Assembly (NCBI GenBank): GCA_016256075.1
Contig: SDVU01000607.1
Coordinates: 1 to 12,000 of the forward strand
Direction of reading: 5' to 3'
DNA length: 12,000 bases
Origin: Dictyocoela muelleri
Lineage: Eukaryota > Microsporidia
The notes under the pieces are model-generated. The model did no database searches. It was given only the letters and a program-made list of their open reading frames with translations, and had not been told where the DNA came from. Shown one piece after another: positions 1 through 8,839 of the stretch; the stretch's first letter is position 1, and every line of letters starts with the position of its first letter. The translations under genes and the position numbers were made by a program.

Positions 1-155
1 TTTATGGTGTGATGTATTTGCTGTTTTTTACATTTTTTGTTTTTTTTTTTTTAAAAAAAAAATCCATCTAAAAAAACTAGCAAATATTCCCAATGGCAAT
101 TCATTACATAAATTCGTATATAAAATCCCTCCATAAAAAATATAAAAAGGGGTGC
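1..155. other. AT-rich non-coding sequence
   Basis: This stretch has a long T run followed by an A run near positions 39-61 and no open frame of note. I see no gene, RNA or recognisable repeat in it. It leads directly into the inverted-repeat element at 156. Confidence 0.6.
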
Positions 156-287
156 AAGGCTGTAAAACTGACCACTAATAAGGTCGGGTTCATTGACTTA
201 TAAATATTAATAAAAAGATCAAAAATTCATATTAATTTTAATTAGCAATGACCCACTATTTTTAGTGGTGGTCGGTTTTACAGCCTT
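156..287. mobile_element. Small inverted-repeat element (MITE-like), 132 bp
   Basis: The left end reads AAGGCTGTAAAACTGACCAC. The right end, on the opposite strand, reads AAGGCTGTAAAACCGACCAC, so 19 of the first 20 bases agree. Weaker similarity continues inward for about 30 more bases (GGTCGGGTTCATTG against AGTGGGTCATTG). The middle is A/T only and has no coding capacity. Size and structure fit a miniature inverted-repeat transposable element, that is, a non-autonomous DNA transposon. I see no clear target-site duplication in the flanks, and I cannot name the superfamily. Confidence 0.7.
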
Positions 288-529
288 AAGCCTAAGAAGG
301 TTATTATTAAACCTATCATAAAAATTTTTATACTTCGTAAAAAATTTTTTGTGGTTTTTTCAATCAATCTCTACGGCGAATTACTGCTACGGCCTATGAC
401 AATATATAACAAAGGTTTACGTGAAACTGGAGAAAAGGACTCGGGCGGAATAGTGGCATGCATCGCAACATAAACAATAAAAGTATTTATCCAAACTTTT
501 CTTTATTTAAAGACAGTCTACCCTGATGA

Positions 530-618
530 CATTTCAGTGGCATTTTGTGCAATGGGCATTTTGTTTCATGGAGTCATTTTGTAGAGCGGGTCATTTTATG
601 CAAGGTTCATTGTGGAAT
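530..618 (+). repeat. Degenerate minisatellite with CATTTTGT core
   Basis: The core CATTT(TGT) recurs at 530, 541, 557, 575 and 592, with a weaker CATTG at 608. The spacing is mostly 16-18 bases, with GG or GGG often just before each core. The block is richer in G than its surroundings. No long open frame runs through it, so I read it as a decayed short tandem repeat rather than coding sequence. Confidence 0.5.
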
Positions 619-712
619 GTAATAATTATAATAACTATAAAAATATATCATATTACAAAATTATGGCTTAAAATCTAAATAAAACTAAATTCATGTGCCT
701 GATTTTTAAAAA

Positions 713-718
713 TTTATT
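713..718 (-). terminator. Candidate AATAAA polyadenylation signal
   Basis: On the minus strand AATAAA lies about 57 bases beyond the stop codon of the 701-residue gene, inside A/T-rich sequence. Position and motif are right for 3'-end formation. In sequence this AT-rich the hexamer also arises by chance, so the call is weak. Confidence 0.3.
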
Positions 719-774
719 AATTAGAATATTTAAAATTTTTTAAAATAAACATAGAATAAAAATAAATATTTTAT

Positions 775-2880
775 TTAAATCGAAAAATTTTCATAATTAA
801 TTTTGTCAGTGTTAAAAATCTTATGTTCAAAAATATTGAGCAAGGAGGCAGTTGATTCATTAAACATTTTTTTGAATTCATTTTTTTCTGCATCAGGGCT
901 AAAATATCCAATTTTCTTCAAATAATAATATTTAATACTCAAAAGGGAATAAGCAGTCAGATGAGCCTTTTTCACATTCAAAAATTTTAAAAAATCAACA
1001 AAATACAATAACCTTATCTTTAAAATTAATTTTAAAAATTCTTCATCATTTTTAGCATCATCAATTGAAGGAAATTTAAATTTCAACCATTCTAAATTGT
1101 GCTTAAGGAACGTTTTAATATTTAGACCTGAATTCCATTTCACACCAATTAAGCGGTGATTTCCTATATTTGAATTATATAAAGAATTAATGATTTCAAT
1201 TTCAGGAAAAAATATTGAAATATAAGGATCGTTCGAAAATTTTTGTAAAAATTTAATAATTGATTTAGTCACTCTGTAAATAATAAGTTTATCTTCTTCC
1301 TCAAATGGTAGTTCAAAAAAAATAAAATTTTTTTGTGTTTCATTTATAATACTTTTAGCATTTCTATGATAATTCTCGGGACAGATTGAAAAATAGGACA
1401 AATATCCTATTTTTAGATTTGAAAGCAAAAAATTACACTGGGAGCATACCATTTTTTTCATTAATTCTTCTTTCGCCACATTTATTGCATTTTCACCATA
1501 TTTCTGTTCAATTTCATTCATCAAATCAATGAGGTTAAAATCATACTGTTTATTCACTCGGAAAGGATTTCCATAAATATTTTTACCGGGAAAAATATCG
1601 AAAGAACAATCACTATTTTTTACAAATTTATTATTTCTTAAAGACACTTTTACGGGTTCTTTAATTATTTCGGAAATAGAATCATTTAAAATCCGGGTTA
1701 ATTTTAAGATTTTATTTTTTAAGAGATCTTTTAAATAAAAATTTTTATTTAATGATGTATCTAATTCAGGTTCTTCATAAGAATTTAATTCTGGTTCACA
1801 AGTTCGGAAAAAAGTCGGTTTACTATTTTTCATAATTGTCGATAAGTTTTCAGGTAAATCGGAAGTGAAGCTGAAATTATATGTAGTTTGTGATTCTCCG
1901 GTAGCAATTGGCAATGATTTGTACGAAGATGAAGGTTGGTTATTTTGATTTTCTTGATATTGAATAGATTTATGAGACGATGATATTTTTTTGAATTTTA
2001 CTGGTTGTTGTTCTCCATATGATTCATCACCACTTATTGTATTTTTATCGCGGGGAGGGATAAAACTAAAATATTGATTCGGACAACAATTTGAATTTGG
2101 CGGAACCTCATTAAATTTTAGTAGGGCATTTGGGAAATCATCTTTATTTAAACTTTCTAGAAGTTGTATATTTTTTTTCTGAATTAGTTGATAATTTTCT
2201 AACGCGCGTCCTAAATTTTCTGATGAATTGCTATAAAGACATAAAATTTGATCAATTTTTGACAAACAGTCAATTTGTTCTTTTTGAATTGATAATTGAT
2301 TTTTAATAGCCTGATTAAATCCATAAAACTCTTTCATTAAATAATCAATATCATTAATAATATTTTTCGGATAACTTGTAAATATTTGCGATGAATTTTC
2401 AATATTTAATGATTTATGAATTACTTTTAAAGTTTCCTTTTCAGGTTCATTTATACGCGAAGCATTTTCATCAGAAGAAATATTTTTAGAATTCTCGTTA
2501 GGTATTATTGTTTCCGGTTCTTTATTTCGACATGAAAAATTTGATGTTAAATCATCGAGACTTCTAATCTGATTGGTTACATTTCCAAAGGAGTCTATTA
2601 AGGTTTTATAAGACTCATTTTCATTACTTTCTCTTGAACTTAAATCTATTATTTCAGATGATGTTTGATTCAATGTAGGATTATCGTTTGTCTTGAAAAA
2701 CGGAAATAATAAATTAGTGTTAGAATTTTCGATACTGCTCCTCAAATCGTTTGATAAATTGTTAATTTTTCGATGATGCAATGTTGAATTCTCATTATTT
2801 TGTATTTCGGTGTTGATATTGTTGTCTTTATCTTTGAACTCGGAAGTTTGGACGTTGCAGATGATGTAAAAAATATTCAT
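775..2880 (-). CDS. Uncharacterised 701-residue protein, intronless
   Basis: I do not recognise this protein. The frame is open for 702 codons in a genome rich in TAA, which is strong evidence of selection. The ATG at 2880-2878 is the only plausible start: the next in-frame Met is residue 182, and the CCCC signal abuts this ATG.

Residues 1-160 are Asn/Ser/Glu-rich and probably disordered. Residues 190-245 are heptad-like and may form a coiled coil. Residues 250-380 are again low-complexity, with an EPEL...EPEL doublet near 362-373. Residues 381-701 look folded, with alternating hydrophobic and Lys-rich helices. C479-x2-C482-x17-C500-x4-H505 could bind zinc.

The short hydrophobic start (IFYIIC) is too brief to call a signal peptide, and I see no membrane span. 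It has no gene neighbours in the window. The architecture suggests a nuclear or scaffold-type protein, but that is a guess. Confidence 0.85.
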   Translation of the reverse strand: MNIFYIICNVQTSEFKDKDNNINTEIQNNENSTLHHRKINNLSNDLRSSIENSNTNLLFPFFKTNDNPTLNQTSSEIIDLSSRESNENESYKTLIDSFGNVTNQIRSLDDLTSNFSCRNKEPETIIPNENSKNISSDENASRINEPEKETLKVIHKSLNIENSSQIFTSYPKNIINDIDYLMKEFYGFNQAIKNQLSIQKEQIDCLSKIDQILCLYSNSSENLGRALENYQLIQKKNIQLLESLNKDDFPNALLKFNEVPPNSNCCPNQYFSFIPPRDKNTISGDESYGEQQPVKFKKISSSHKSIQYQENQNNQPSSSYKSLPIATGESQTTYNFSFTSDLPENLSTIMKNSKPTFFRTCEPELNSYEEPELDTSLNKNFYLKDLLKNKILKLTRILNDSISEIIKEPVKVSLRNNKFVKNSDCSFDIFPGKNIYGNPFRVNKQYDFNLIDLMNEIEQKYGENAINVAKEELMKKMVCSQCNFLLSNLKIGYLSYFSICPENYHRNAKSIINETQKNFIFFELPFEEEDKLIIYRVTKSIIKFLQKFSNDPYISIFFPEIEIINSLYNSNIGNHRLIGVKWNSGLNIKTFLKHNLEWLKFKFPSIDDAKNDEEFLKLILKIRLLYFVDFLKFLNVKKAHLTAYSLLSIKYYYLKKIGYFSPDAEKNEFKKMFNESTASLLNIFEHKIFNTDKINYENFSI

Positions 2881-2912
2881 AGGGGATTAGTTTAGAATTT
2901 TATTTTATGATT
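2881..2912 (-). promoter_or_regulatory. Start-site signal: CCCC run at ATG, with upstream A/T box
   Basis: Reading on the minus strand, AATCCCCT directly precedes the ATG, with CCCC at 2885-2882. A TATA-like CATAAAATAAAA stretch lies roughly 20-30 bases upstream. C-runs just before the start codon are described as an expression signal in microsporidia. It supports both this start choice and the tentative lineage. There is little room for a 5' untranslated leader. Confidence 0.5.
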
Positions 2913-3127
2913 AAAAATTATTGAAAAAATCAAATCAAGTTTAACATTTAATTATAGACTTTTCACCAAAAATCAGTATCTTAAATTAAAATTAACCATC
3001 AGGGTTCCTATCCTCATCGTCACTTTAATAAATAATCTGGGGATATCATTAAGTGGTCAAAAACTATGGAACTATAATATTATTACAGTTATTTAAGGGT
3101 ACATATTATTAATGGTCAGTATAATGT
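2913..3127. other. Intergenic AT-rich sequence, nothing recognised
   Basis: This is upstream of the 701-residue gene. I see no open frame, RNA gene or repeat that I can support. Confidence 0.5.
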
Positions 3128-3157
3128 CATACAAGCGCGCAGTGCGACGCTTTTATG
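3128..3157. repeat. Short GC-rich hairpin in AT-rich sequence
   Basis: CATACAAGCG at 3128-3137 and CGCTTTTATG at 3148-3157 are inverted repeats agreeing at 9 of 10 positions. They enclose a 10-base GC-rich loop, CGCAGTGCGA. The GC content stands out from the flanks. It may be the end of a decayed transposon or a structured RNA element. The function is unknown. Confidence 0.4.
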
Positions 3158-3232
3158 TTTTTGAACTTATTTTAAATTTTAACAGAATTATTTTTTAGGC
3201 TTTATCGAGATTAGTACCCTGAGATTTTTTGA

Positions 3233-3492
3233 TCAAGTCCATTTACTACCCTATAGGTGAGTAAATGGACTTGATGCAAACCATAACATGTTTTTTATAC
3301 ATACAATTTCATCGGCTACTAACCTCTGGAATATGATTATTTATTGAGAAGAAGTCTTTTTACCATCAAAAAAACTAATAAAATCTGTGATATACCAGTT
3401 ATAATTTGTAATATTACTATTTTTAAAATATTATTTTGTGTTGAAATAGTTCATTTAATAAAAAATTATATAGGAGAGTAAATGGACTTGAT
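3233..3492. mobile_element. MITE-like element bounded by TCAAGTCCATTTACT inverted repeats
   Basis: TCAAGTCCATTTACT at 3233-3247 is exactly inverted at 3260-3274 (AGTAAATGGACTTGA) and again at 3478-3492. The outermost pair is extended by a similar CCTATA, giving terminal repeats of about 23 bases around a 260-bp unit. The middle is AT-rich and non-coding. The extra inner copy at 3260-3274 shares GATGCAAA beyond its end with the outer right copy. It may therefore be the end of a second, nested or tandem element. The superfamily is unknown. Confidence 0.6.
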
Positions 3493-3504
3493 GCAAATAT
3501 AGGA

Positions 3505-3520
3505 AGTAAATGTGATTGAT
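3505..3520 (+). repeat. Degenerate fourth copy of the AGTAAATGGACTTGA motif
   Basis: AGTAAATGTGATTGAT, preceded by TATAGGA, sits 12 bases beyond the right copy. It matches the motif with a few changes. It suggests that the motif was tandemly reiterated at this end or that a related element inserted alongside. Confidence 0.4.
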
Positions 3521-3539
3521 CCGGATTTTTTTGTTTATT

Positions 3540-3655
3540 AAATTTATACTATATCTCAGCAAATAAACACAAAGATATATTTCTTGAGTTGTTTTTGCGT
3601 AACAAATTTATACTATATTTCACCTAATAAGCACAAAGATATATTTTTCTAATTA
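3540..3655 (+). repeat. 64-bp tandem duplication, two diverged units
   Basis: AAATTTATACTATAT begins at 3540 and again at 3604. In both units it is followed by TCnnC, then AATAA.CACAAAGATATATTT. The units agree at most positions over about 48 bases, then diverge. It is non-coding, and a simple slippage or unequal-exchange duplication explains it. Confidence 0.7.
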
Positions 3656-3721
3656 TAAATTAAATTTTTTGTGAATAATATTTAACTTCAATAACGGTAT
3701 TAAAAAAAATAAACGTATGTT

Positions 3722-4181
3722 AAATTATATTACATGCTGACAATATCCATAGCTGCCAACCCGGAGAGTTATCTCCTACCGTGGTCTATTACTTTTGGTT
3801 CCTGGTGTTTCAATAATACGTCACTTCTAAGCTACCCAGAAGCCTAACTGTACACGCGAACTTCGTTTTATCAATGACTCGGCAGGATACAGGTAATTAG
3901 AGGCCTTTTCATGATATTTTATTTATCACTACTTTTTGCCGAGATGCGTCGCCGCACTCATCCCCACACCTTGGAGACCCTTCTGCTTCATTATCATATT
4001 AGGCCAAGTTTTAATCAGCTATACCACACTGGAACAACTGTTTATTATGCTATAATTATATATTATTGACCGCATAATGTCATTCCCTCATTATTTATTA
4101 AAGATTTATGTAAGCTGGATTCGAACCTCGATACTTAAATTTTATATTCAAGAGTGATAACCATTAAGCTATCTGGCCCAA
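3722..4181 (-). mobile_element. tRNA-headed SINE-like repeat, copy A
   Basis: This block is colinear with 8840-9300 in the same orientation. The two share exact anchors such as ATACCACACTGGAACAA (4021-4037 and 9136-9152) and GGTAATTAGAG/TGTAATTAGAG after GATACA. The offset stays at 5115-5120 bases across the block, so few indels have accumulated. I judge by eye that roughly a quarter to a third of bases differ.

On the minus strand the unit begins with a tRNA-like head carrying A-box and B-box sequences, followed by about 390 bases of unrelated body. That is the layout of a tRNA-derived SINE transcribed by RNA polymerase III. The alternative is that A and B are the long terminal repeats of one very old element, with 4190-8830 as its interior. 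The tRNA head argues against this, since it is not a usual part of an LTR. Confidence 0.6.
4109..4181 (-). pseudogene. tRNA-derived head with pol III A and B boxes
   Basis: On the minus strand TAGCTTAATGG (4171-4161) matches the A-box consensus. GGTTCGAATCC (4127-4117) matches the B box exactly. Between them a 6-bp stem closes a 7-base loop where the anticodon arm should be. The acceptor arms do not pair, the T-stem pairs poorly, and base 33 is not T. It is therefore not a working tRNA but a tRNA-derived promoter. Copy B keeps the same layout with both boxes decayed (9290-9280 and 9247-9237). Confidence 0.65.
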
Positions 4182-4331
4182 ATATTTTCAAATTATTTCA
4201 CTTAATTCTTCTTAAGTTTTTCCATTTTTATAATATTTAACATATTTGTTTTTTTTAAATGTCTTTATTGTAAATTATTATTGAAATTATTTCTGATTTA
4301 TATAATTTTTTAAAAAACCAAAAATTTTTTC

Positions 4332-4354
4332 GTCGAATTATTTCATAATTCGAC
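4332..4354. repeat. Perfect 10-bp hairpin with 3-base loop
   Basis: GTCGAATTAT and ATAATTCGAC flank TTC. With one bulge the stem extends into TTTTC/GAAAA. It lies about 20 bases past the end of the last open stretch of the decayed minus-strand tract, which could reflect a 3'-end structure of that element. Confidence 0.45.
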
Positions 4355-4375
4355 AGAAAACGATGCAATTATTAG

Positions 4376-7300
4376 TCAATGTAGAATGATTTCATCGCCC
4401 TTAGAACAGTTCAGACTTTCATAATAGCCATAAATATTGTGTTTGGCCTTCTGGGGTTTTTCATAATTAGATTGACTCGCACTATATTCCATCGGATCAC
4501 AGCTGAGTACTCGGAAAATTTTATTCGGTGTTTCTCTGATCTCTTCTAGTGTATAAATCTTCTCTCTTTCTTGTTAAAAATAGGTTGTCTAACCAAGGCG
4601 ATTTCTCTGCGTACCTGAAAGAATCTAAGACCACAGTTCTCGCCCTTGATTTTTCATAAATGCATTACCCCACACTTAGATAAACCTCTTACCGTTTCTT
4701 ACGATCTACTATTTTTATATTGTGTTCGTAGTCTCGGCCAATTCAGCATAGGCTTATGTATTGAAATCTTAACTTTCGTACAAGGCGAAGTAATCTATTC
4801 CTTCGATGATAGCATTTCTTCTATTTTGACTATAAGAGTTATTCACTTTACTATTTTCTGTCGCAAAATCCGGTGCTCCAAATAGAGCTCCTAATTTGCT
4901 CTAGAAAGGTATTGGGTAATCCTCAATAGAATCAGAAGATCCCGGAATTAGATAATATTTCCCTGGGAGGCGATGACCTCGACTACTTTTACAACTTGAA
5001 TCTTCTTTCAATCAGACATAAAAACCTTTTTGATGGGTTTGAAATTTGCCAAGTGTAATTTAGATACCACTGGTTAGTCGTCAAATATATCCAAACGTCG
5101 TATAACCTGTTGGTCAAGAACAATTCATCTTTTTATACATGCAAAAAAGTCTATAAATCTTCTTATGCGTCCCGAGTTGTTACGTCGAGTAAAGAACTAA
5201 AATTAAGAAAGAATACATTTAGAGATAGCCTCTTACTATGAAGAGTCCATTTAACCTTTCAGGATAATCTTTTCAATATCTAAACTAAAATATTTCGTCA
5301 ACCTTCGACTTAATGTTTTATTTCTGGTGAACATGCTAACCTTACAAGTGCCAGTTTCTTCAGATCCACTGCATTAGAAATAAAAACTTTAACAACAAAA
5401 GTATAAACAGTGTTTTATCTAATTCAGGCGTTCCACAACTCTCGATAGAAAACTTTCGTCAGCTTTGTACTCGCTAAGCATCAATCCGCTCCCATTCTTG
5501 ATCGCAAAAGCTAGCCCTCGCTATCCTTTACAGCTTTACTTTCCTGCGTTTATCGTCACATGTTCTGGTAAGAATTTATTCTTGCATTTTTTGACAATAT
5601 TTTCTTACATACCTACGATAACCGGCTTTTATATGTCAGAAGCATGCAGAGGTCTTCCTTTTTCTCAACGCCCGTTTATATTAAGGTTCATTGATTTGAG
5701 TCTGTCTGATCTCTTCATTCAGATGATAAGGTGTTTACTCAGACTTCTCACTCTCTTTAAGAAAGAGTTTGACGTGACAACGCGCTTTTTTTGATAGTCT
5801 TGAACATTGCTTCTTTATTACTTACGTAACTTGGAAGTCAAGATATAAGTCGAAGCGCCCGTCATTGTTTCTTTGCCTCAATCTTCGAACGTTTAAGAAG
5901 ACGAAATGTATTCTAGAGACTAAACAACAAGCAGACTTTTCATATAAACTGGATAGTTTCAACATGCTTAGTCTCTCAACCTTTTTCCCATTTTTTGTTA
6001 TGTTTCTATGATAGGTTTTGTATAGCGAGATAGCTTAGGTAATAGGCATGCCGATGATTTTATATAGAGTAGGAGCCCATAATGACCTCGGAGATATCTA
6101 AAATATAGCACTCATCATATAAAAGATCATGAGAAAAGGTCTCGGGCTTGAAAGCATCACATAGTTTAAGTATTTGCCACCTAACTTTGAACAGAGCAGG
6201 TGATAACTGCATAGGTGAATGCCTAAGCGAGCCTATCCTTCCAGAATTTTCTGTTTGCCTCTTTAATATCATCTTTTTATTCTCATATGGTGTCAAACAT
6301 GTGAGAAAAACGCCGTCAAATGAGCACACGTAAACACGGATCTTGCCTATTACTGTCTCTTTGCCAGAATTTCTACAGAGTTTTTTTTAAGAAACCTACG
6401 TACATACCTTTATAAGATAAATGCCATCTGCTTTAAGAACTGCTCAGAAGTTATCAGGTTTATTCGCTTTTGAGCAACCAAAAAAATAATCCGACTTTAT
6501 GTCACTTGAAAGGAGAACCTCTGCCTATGATTCTCTACGTTGGGATCTAAAGTTCCCTAAAATTTTTTCTTTATGGGTACACTTTCTGGAAAGCCTTTTG
6601 GAACATTAAGGTTTATCTTCGTACTTTCGCTGATAGTAAGACAGATTGCTCTTTGCATAAATAATTAGCAGAATAAAAAAGCATAGTCTTCTGCTGGTGA
6701 GGGTTTGGACGGTTTTCTATTACCAAGAATCCTTTTATAGTACCTTTGGCACTCAACTAGACCTTTCCTGTGATAGATCTCTTATCTAAAGAGTAATGAC
6801 TCACCAGCACCTTTCTCCAGTCCCTGGACTGGATCATTTTGTGTATGACCGAGACTTTGAGACTCTTAAACTGGTGTGAAACTCTGATCTTAGTTTCTAC
6901 TTTTTGACAATCACCTTACCTGCCGCGTGCACAGAGGTTTTTATAACTTACATTGTTACATGAATTTATAGATGCAAGGAGCCGATTCAACAGTCCACTT
7001 CAACGTGCATGCCTCACTTCCTCAATCAATATCTACACGAGTGACCACAACTCGATTTTTTTAACCCTTAAGGAATTGTCGTCACGTTGCAGGTTTCTTG
7101 CATATTGTGCAATATCGTCTGAATAGGAAGAATTTACAATTCACTAATCCCCTGTCCGATGTTATAAATAAAACTATGACTATTAAAAGTTTTCATAATT
7201 TTCGCAATTTACCAGCTACGCGCAACAGAAAAGCACACACAGTATTTCCTGAGATATAAAAGTTTATAATTCCGTCATGTTATTTCCAACCACAATCCAA

Positions 7301-7950
7301 GACCTTTTGTATGTGGAAGTCCTCTTTTATAATACAAAATTACTCTCGACAGGATTTGCAATATAATCAGAAAGAACATAGTTATGTTAGACTCCGAAGC
7401 CTTATAAACAATAACTGTTGCGGACCAGGTAGATCCCTTTTCTTTTTAAGAGTACTCCCGATCAGTACGCTTCCTCATGGGTTTTTTTATTCTGCTAACC
7501 TCATAAATACAGAGTTGACCTATCTTTCAGCCATTACTGGCCTAAAGACGGGCCACAAGTGGAATCAAAACGTCTATAAATCGCGGAAAAACGTAAAACT
7601 GTCTCTATAATGTTATCCCAATAAAATACACATGTTTCTTAATAGACCTCTGGTACCTCCATAACACGCTTGTTGATAGGTCACATAGAAACACACGATT
7701 CTGAATTTCATAAAAGTGTTACAGCTTCGTCATAAACTGTTGTACCTAGACACCAACTTAGAAATTCGGGAATCCCGAAATAATCCATGTTCTCAATTTC
7801 CAGCTTTCTGTAAAATTTTAATTTTATTAACGTGGTGTTTGAACGGCGTTGATGTATACGCAAACTTTATTCGGCTATACTCAAGAAGGCGTCATATCTT
7901 ACATATATGTTTTTAAAATATCTGTGGAGCCCTTTCTGACCCAGTAATTC
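4376..7950 (-). pseudogene. Decayed coding-like tract of unidentified family, perhaps a retroelement
   Basis: This 3.6-kb tract is visibly richer in G+C than the flanking DNA. It is pyrimidine-rich on the plus strand, as is the LINE further right, so the coding strand is probably minus. It is broken many times. The longest surviving minus-strand open stretches are 6060-6329 and 4376-4558.

I searched by eye for reverse transcriptase, integrase, protease and transposase signatures. The nearest thing is an isolated Tyr-x-Asp-Asp-like tetrad near 7110-7125 with no supporting context. The family is therefore unassigned, and a decayed host gene or a foreign segment remains possible. It lies between the two SINE-like copies. 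Confidence 0.4.
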
Positions 7951-8018
7951 AAGTGGGTTTTCGGGCTTTTAACTCTGTAGACAGTGGTCGGAAACCCCTT
8001 CAGTATTATGAAAAATTT

Positions 8019-8816
8019 TACCGGTCCGTATAAAATTTTGGGTCATTTCCCAATATATGTCGGTATAGAAAAAATAGAACGGTATAAAAAAATAGCTCGG
8101 TATAAAAAATTAAAAATTTTCAGTATTTATAGACTTTTCTCAAACTTATAGACCCCCTTTTTCCAACATATAAACCACCTTTTCAAAACTATAAACCTCT
8201 TTTTCAAACTTATAAACCACTTTTTGAACCTATAGTCCATTTCTTTCGAACCTATAGACACATTTTGCCGGAGTTATAGATTATCCGCAAAAATTTTCAT
8301 TGATTAATTATTTTTAGGCTCTATATTTATACCCTTAACCCTTATTTTTATCCTTTTTAAAAAAAAATAATCTTAGAAAATAAGGTTAAAAATAAGGGTT
8401 AGAAAATAAGGCATAAATATAGGTGCTAAAAAATAAGTGTAAAAAAATAAGAGTTAAAAAATAGGGGTCGAAATTAAGGTAAAAAATAGTGGTCAAAAAA
8501 TAATTTATCGATGCGAATTTTTGCAGATAATGTATAAGACTGGCAAAATAGGTCTTTTTTTCTGAAAGAAATGGATTTATAAATCCGTAAGAAATGGGTA
8601 TATAAGTCTGTAAAAGGAGTTTATAAATTTAAAGAAGGGTGTTATAAGTTTTAAAAAGGTGGTTTATAAGTTTGAAAACCCAGTATTTATAAATTCTGTA
8701 GAATTTTTCAATTTTTTATGTCGACCTATTTTTTTTATACTGACCTATTTTTTCTATACCGACATATATTGGGAAATAACCAAATTTTGCCGTTTCGGGA
8801 GAAAATTCTTACCGGT
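8019..8816. mobile_element. Large foldback (long inverted repeat) element with tandem-repeat arms
   Basis: The left arm (about 8019-8355) and right arm (about 8386-8816) are imperfect reverse complements. The clearest proof is a perfect 33-base inverted match, 8045-8077 against 8745-8777. Both outer ends carry ACCGGT. Inner pairs include the CCGCAAAAATT region near 8285 with its partner near 8515, and CTATATTTAT near 8320 with ATAAATATAG near 8413. The right arm is about 90 bases longer because AAAAAATAAGNGT-type units have multiplied near the tip.

There is no coding capacity. It resembles a foldback or long-TIR non-autonomous DNA transposon. A transcript would form a long, imperfect hairpin RNA. 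Confidence 0.8.
8127..8290 (+). repeat. 20-22-bp tandem units in the left foldback arm
   Basis: About eight degenerate units of the form ATAAACCACCTTTTTCAAAC follow one another, each opening with TATA(A/G)A. Reverse-complement units fill 8515-8700 in the right arm. The repetition is therefore internal to the element and older than, or copied along with, the inverted repeat. Confidence 0.7.
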
Positions 8817-8839
8817 ATGCTGTAAAATCTATATATTAT

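Noticed and set aside
4109-4181. Functional tRNA gene
   Set aside because: The A and B boxes are good, but the acceptor arm does not pair, the T-stem is poor and base 33 is not T.
5465-5794. Plus-strand open frame of 109 codons
   Set aside because: It begins at a TTG rather than an ATG, shows the Leu/Phe/Ser-rich composition expected from reading a pyrimidine-rich non-coding strand, and matches no family I know. It lies opposite the decayed minus-strand tract.
6060-6333. Opposed open frames on both strands, minus 89 and plus 61 codons
   Set aside because: The plus frame is a shadow. The minus frame may be part of the decayed tract, but it lacks any domain or start context to call a gene.
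7105-7130. Tyr-x-Asp-Asp-like reverse transcriptase motif on the minus strand
   Set aside because: It is an isolated tetrad with no flanking RT motifs at the expected distances, so chance is likely.
8500-8720. CRISPR-like array in the foldback's right arm
   Set aside because: The units are degenerate and adjacent without unique spacers, and they are mirrored in the left arm, so this is a tandem repeat within an inverted repeat.
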